A stretch of 64,000 bases of DNA, from positions 868,001-932,000 of the forward strand of contig NZ_JAQSLN010000001.1 of assembly GCF_028649655.1 (NCBI RefSeq). Direction: 5' to 3'. Positions 60,999 through 64,000 of the stretch are shown piece after piece. The first letter of the stretch is position 1; every line of letters begins with the position of its first letter. Source of the stretch: Halobacteriovorax sp. GB3. GTDB lineage: Bacteria > Bdellovibrionota > Bacteriovoracia > Bacteriovoracales > Bacteriovoracaceae. The position numbers were made by a program, and so were the translations under genes. Below the pieces are notes generated by a model. That model saw only the letters and a program-made list of their open reading frames with translations, was not told the origin of the DNA and searched no databases.

Positions 60999-62135
60999 TA
61001 CTTTTTTCAATCATTTCTTATTCTCACATTGGCCATCGAGGTCTCATCGGCCAAGGAGCTGACTCTCATTGCTAGAGCAAGCGAAAGAGACAGCTACAAC
61101 CTGCCTTATACAAGTTACTTTCAAGATGTTACTCCTTTTCTTTCAAGTTCCGGTGATGTTTATGCCAAAGTTATCTTTTTAAATGGAAGCGCTTATCATC
61201 AAGGGATTTTCTTAAAAGAAAGTGGCAAAACTGAAGGGACTCTTATCTATACCGCACCTGAGGGGATTTATATTGGGGATCTTCATGTAAATGCCAATGA
61301 CCTCATTACCTTTGCCACTCATGATGGTGGAAGTGCTGTTGGACTTTATACATTCGATCCTAAAAAATTAGTTTTAAAAACAATCATTGATGCAAGAAAA
61401 GAAAAAATCGATGGAATTTCTGATCCAACGATTGATAATGAAAACCGTATCATTACAAGAATTTTAACGAGAAAAGGGAAAAGAAGTATCATCCGTATTA
61501 GTGAGAATGATCGTGAGGTTCTCTATTCTGATGAAGAAAATGGAATGAGTTATATCTTTAGTCCTTATTCGAACCTATCGGGTGAGTTTGTATTTAAGGC
61601 CCGTTACGGTGAGCTTGGAAACTTTGGTGAAGAGAGACCTGATGCTCTTGTCACAAATAAGGGTAAAGTTGCCATTGATCGCGACAGTAAGAAAAGTTCG
61701 ATCTTTCTTTCTTTTAGAAATACAGCTTCGCTTAATGACTTAGGAGAGATTGTCTTTGTAGCTATGAATGAATCAGGGAAACTTGGTGTCTATAGTTCTA
61801 AAAGAGAGGGAGCTCTGGTTTTAGAAGGTCAAAGTGGCGTTTCAAAAATTGAATATTTTCCACCACGAATTAATAACCTTGGGGAAATCGCTCTACGCTA
61901 CAAAGATGAGCAGGGACGTACAAATATTGGACTTGTTACTTTGAGTGGAAAGTTAAAGAGTGCACTGAAGATTGGAGATCTCGTAGAGACGGATTATTTG
62001 ACATCTGTGGTTAAGGAATTCCACGGTGGCGTGGCCATCGATGATCGTTCCAATGTGAGTTTTGTGACGACTCTCTTAGATAAAAACGAGACAGAGCTCC
62101 TAGGTCATGGTCTCTTTGTGGCATCTGATCTTTAA
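60990..62135 (+). CDS. Secreted repeat (beta-propeller-like) protein of unknown function
   Basis: A 381-residue exported protein with a signal peptide (MKYFFQSFLILTLAIEVSSA), start at 60990 or 60993. The mature part shows about six weak repeats of strands ending with N-x-x-G/N-x-I/V-x-F-type patterns: PFLSSSGDVYAKVIF, NENRIITRILTRKG, SNLSGEFVFKARYG, LNDLGEIVFVAMN, INNLGEIALRYKD, IDDRSNVSFVTTLLD. This is typical of propeller or choice-of-anchor type surface proteins, but no family is certain. AAAGGA precedes the start but lies in a long stem, so translation is likely controlled. Confidence 0.68.
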   Translation: MMKYFFQSFLILTLAIEVSSAKELTLIARASERDSYNLPYTSYFQDVTPFLSSSGDVYAKVIFLNGSAYHQGIFLKESGKTEGTLIYTAPEGIYIGDLHVNANDLITFATHDGGSAVGLYTFDPKKLVLKTIIDARKEKIDGISDPTIDNENRIITRILTRKGKRSIIRISENDREVLYSDEENGMSYIFSPYSNLSGEFVFKARYGELGNFGEERPDALVTNKGKVAIDRDSKKSSIFLSFRNTASLNDLGEIVFVAMNESGKLGVYSSKREGALVLEGQSGVSKIEYFPPRINNLGEIALRYKDEQGRTNIGLVTLSGKLKSALKIGDLVETDYLTSVVKEFHGGVAIDDRSNVSFVTTLLDKNETELLGHGLFVASDL

Positions 62136-62150
62136 AACAAAAAAAATTAT

Positions 62151-62183
62151 GGGACTTATGAGGCCTTTTGCGTAGTAAGTCCC
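62151..62183. terminator. Inverted repeat downstream of the secreted repeat protein gene
   Basis: GGGACTTA (62151-62158), 17-base loop, TAAGTCCC (62176-62183). A perfect 8-bp stem 15 bases after the stop. The A-rich run just before it would be a T tract on the minus strand; the plus-strand side has no T run. Function as terminator is moderately likely. Confidence 0.45.
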
Positions 62184-62306
62184 TGAAAATAGATTACTTC
62201 TTCTCTCTTCTTTCTTTCACAATTAAACTGTGCACTGCGAATACTTCTTTTATCTCAATAAAGGTAGAATTGCTGCGTAAAATTTTGAAATTAAAGGGCT
62301 TTTCAA

Positions 62307-63725
62307 ATGCTTTATAAAAAGAAAGACGTCATTACAAAAAAGTATGACGTAGTTGTTATTGGTTCTGGACTTGCTGGTCTGACGGCAGCAAATAAATTGG
62401 CAAAAAATGGAAGAAAGGTACTTCTTCTAGAATCTCATAATAAGCTCGGTGGGTTTGCAACTTGGTTTAAAAGAGCAAAGGGTGATCATATCTTTGATGT
62501 TAGTCTTCATGGCTTTCCTGTTGGGATGATTAAAACCTGTAAGAAGTATTGGTCTCGTGAAATTGCTTCAAAAATTGTTCAAGTTAAATCTGTTCGCATG
62601 ATCAATCCGCAATTTAATATCGAAACGGATTTTACTAAAGAAGACTACAAAAGAATTTTAAGAGAGAAGTTTGAGTTAGATGAGCAGCTTGTTAAAGGTT
62701 TCTTTGAAGAACTCGCTAATATGAATTTCTATGATAACTCGCATATGACTAATAAAGAACTTTTTGAAAAGTTCTTTCCTGGGCGCAATGATGTTGTTCG
62801 TTTTCTTTTAGAGCCAATTGTCTATGCTAACGGATCTACTCTTGAAGATCCTGCCATTACTTATGGAATCGTTTTTTCAAATTTCATGAATAAAGGTGTC
62901 TACATCTTCAAAGGTGGAACAGATCAGTTAATTGGTATGATGAAAGATGAACTCATCGCTAATGGTGTTGATATCAAACTGCACTCATATGTAGATAAAA
63001 TTGTTGTTGAACAAGGCAAGGTTTGTGGTGTTGAAGTCAAAGGTCATCGCATAGAGGCCGACTCTGTTGTTTCTAATGCCAATTTATATAATACGATTTT
63101 TAAGATGGCCGGTGAATCAAACTTTTCAAGTGAATACATCAAAGATATGAAGAAAGTTCGCCTAAACACTTCGAGCTGTCAGGTTTTTATGGGAATTAAA
63201 GAAGGCGAGAGCATTCCAGATATTGGAGAGCTTATCTTTACTTCAGAAGATGAAGATTTTAATACGGATCTCATTCTTTCACCAAAAGTAGGATCACAAA
63301 CATTTTCAGTCTATTATCCAGAGATTCGCCCACAACGTCCTGAGCGCTATGCTGTTGTATCATCTTCAAATGCTCGCTATGAAGATTGGAAAGATCTCAG
63401 TGAAGAGGATTATAAAAAGCAAAAAGAGTACGTCACTCAAAGGGCGCTGGATGCTCTAGAGAAAATTGTTCCAGGAGTTAAAGATAAGATTGATTATGTT
63501 GATTGCTCAACTCCTTTAACTGTTGAGAAGTATACGCACCATCGTTTTGGTGCGAGTTTTGGGACAAAGTTTGAAGGGCTTGGAATTTCTCAAAATATGC
63601 ACAAAGAAGTTGAAGGTCTTTTTCACTCTGGCTCTGTTGGAATTATCATGTCTGGATGGCTTGGGGCCGCAAATTATGGTGTCATTCAATCCCATGAAGT
63701 AGAAAATTATTTATCTAAATTATAA
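62307..63725 (+). CDS. Phytoene desaturase/carotenoid isomerase-like FAD oxidoreductase
   Basis: Amine-oxidase-fold flavoprotein of the CrtI/CrtISO type. The dinucleotide motif is YDVVVIGSGLAGLTAANKLAKNGRKVLLLES, with HNKLGGFATWFKRAKGDHIFDVSLHG next, both typical. The C-terminal FAD block is GLFHSGSVGIIMSGWLGAANYGV. Length is 472 residues. It may act on a polyprenyl or carotenoid substrate; no phytoene synthase is nearby, so substrate is undetermined. The SDR gene follows 11 bases downstream and is probably co-transcribed. Small 7-bp hairpin (TTTGAAA/TTTCAAA, 62284-62307) frames its ribosome site. Confidence 0.82.
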   Translation: MLYKKKDVITKKYDVVVIGSGLAGLTAANKLAKNGRKVLLLESHNKLGGFATWFKRAKGDHIFDVSLHGFPVGMIKTCKKYWSREIASKIVQVKSVRMINPQFNIETDFTKEDYKRILREKFELDEQLVKGFFEELANMNFYDNSHMTNKELFEKFFPGRNDVVRFLLEPIVYANGSTLEDPAITYGIVFSNFMNKGVYIFKGGTDQLIGMMKDELIANGVDIKLHSYVDKIVVEQGKVCGVEVKGHRIEADSVVSNANLYNTIFKMAGESNFSSEYIKDMKKVRLNTSSCQVFMGIKEGESIPDIGELIFTSEDEDFNTDLILSPKVGSQTFSVYYPEIRPQRPERYAVVSSSNARYEDWKDLSEEDYKKQKEYVTQRALDALEKIVPGVKDKIDYVDCSTPLTVEKYTHHRFGASFGTKFEGLGISQNMHKEVEGLFHSGSVGIIMSGWLGAANYGVIQSHEVENYLSKL

Positions 63726-63736
63726 CGAGGAAAAAT

Positions 63737-64000
63737 ATGTTTAATTTTGAAAATCAAAAAGTGATTGTAACGGGTGGAACGAGAGGAATCGGTAAGGGAA
63801 TTACTGAGGCCTTCTTAAAAAGTGGTGCAACAGTGGTTGCGACTTATGCTTCAAATGATCAGGCGGCCAATGAGTTTAAAGAATCTCTAGGCGTTCTTTC
63901 AAAAAATCTCATTCTAAGTAAATTTGACGTATCAGATCCAAAGGCCGTTGAAGCCTTCTACCAAAACTTTGAAAAAGAATTTGGCGAACTTCACGTGCTG
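63737..64000 (+). CDS. Short-chain dehydrogenase/reductase (FabG-like), 3'-partial
   Basis: Runs off the right edge after 88 codons. The N-terminus is MFNFENQKVIVTGGTRGIGKG, with the TGxxxGIG NAD(P)-binding motif, then FLKSGATVVATYASNDQAA and FDVSDPKAVEAFYQNFEKEFGELHVL, matching 3-oxoacyl-ACP reductase-type SDRs. ATAACGAGGAAAAAT precedes the ATG. It is likely in an operon with the CrtI-like oxidoreductase. The catalytic SxxxYxxxK lies beyond the window, so substrate cannot be judged. Confidence 0.85.
   Translation, partial: MFNFENQKVIVTGGTRGIGKGITEAFLKSGATVVATYASNDQAANEFKESLGVLSKNLILSKFDVSDPKAVEAFYQNFEKEFGELHVL

Noticed and set aside
1-64000. Mobile elements, CRISPR arrays, tRNA and rRNA genes
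   Set aside because: No transposase, integrase, phage or Cas protein, no regularly spaced repeats, and no cloverleaf seen in the intergenic gaps.

Overview
The window is AT-rich, densely packed bacterial chromosome. It has short intergenic gaps, many convergent gene pairs a few bases apart, and AAGG/GGAG-type ribosome binding sites. Several traits fit the Bdellovibrionota, most likely a Bacteriovorax or Halobacteriovorax-like predator: a complete single-locus type II secretion operon with a delta-proteobacterial GspN, an ihfA-merR pair, many exported proteases, very large Cys-rich lipoproteins, type III glutamine synthetase and lysine-tailed DNA-binding proteins. This assignment is inferred from gene content; no rRNA or tRNA gene is present to confirm it.

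Region 1 (1-4.7 kb, plus) encodes a divergent type IIA topoisomerase pair (the B subunit enters from the left edge, the A subunit is short and has no C-terminal pinwheel), then an IHF-alpha-like protein with an acidic tail and a MerR-type regulator. Region 2 (4.65-19.95 kb, minus) is one long operon, gspC-D-E-F-G-H-I-J-K-L-M-N, followed by a polyprenyl diphosphate synthase. No prepilin peptidase gene (gspO) is in the window. Region 3 (20.1-29.4 kb) holds an acyl-CoA dehydrogenase with an FG-GAP/UnbV lipoprotein, a minus-strand pair (degenerate A-type Fe-S carrier and a LysR regulator), then an M61 peptidase, a YcgN-like protein, a serine hydrolase and a TonB-like protein.

Region 4 (29.4-41.4 kb) is mixed: a phosphopantetheinyl transferase, a 47-residue membrane peptide, glutamine synthetase III, a secreted unknown, a METTL25-like methyltransferase, murD, an antisense 46-residue peptide, an M24 aminopeptidase, a matrixin/outer-membrane-protein pair and an actinobacterial-type phosphoserine transaminase. 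Region 5 (41.3-55 kb) is the most unusual part. It has a three-gene minus operon for a 1030-residue secreted coiled-coil protein, a gluzincin-like metalloprotease lipoprotein and a small anchored protein; then an RDD membrane protein with uppP; then a Cys-rich lipoprotein of about 1636 residues. Region 6 (55-64 kb) has an Hpt/pseudo-receiver/receiver protein, cinA, two FAD oxidoreductases, a papain-like protease, a secreted repeat protein behind a ribosome-site hairpin, and the start of an SDR gene at the right edge.

The common theme is export and proteolysis: the T2SS could secrete several of the nearby signal-peptide hydrolases (inference). I saw no insertion sequence, prophage, CRISPR array, tRNA or rRNA. 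The most notable non-coding signals are a long hairpin that pairs the ribosome site and start codon of the gene at 60990, several exact dyads next to promoters or start codons, and two terminators built into stop codons of convergent genes.
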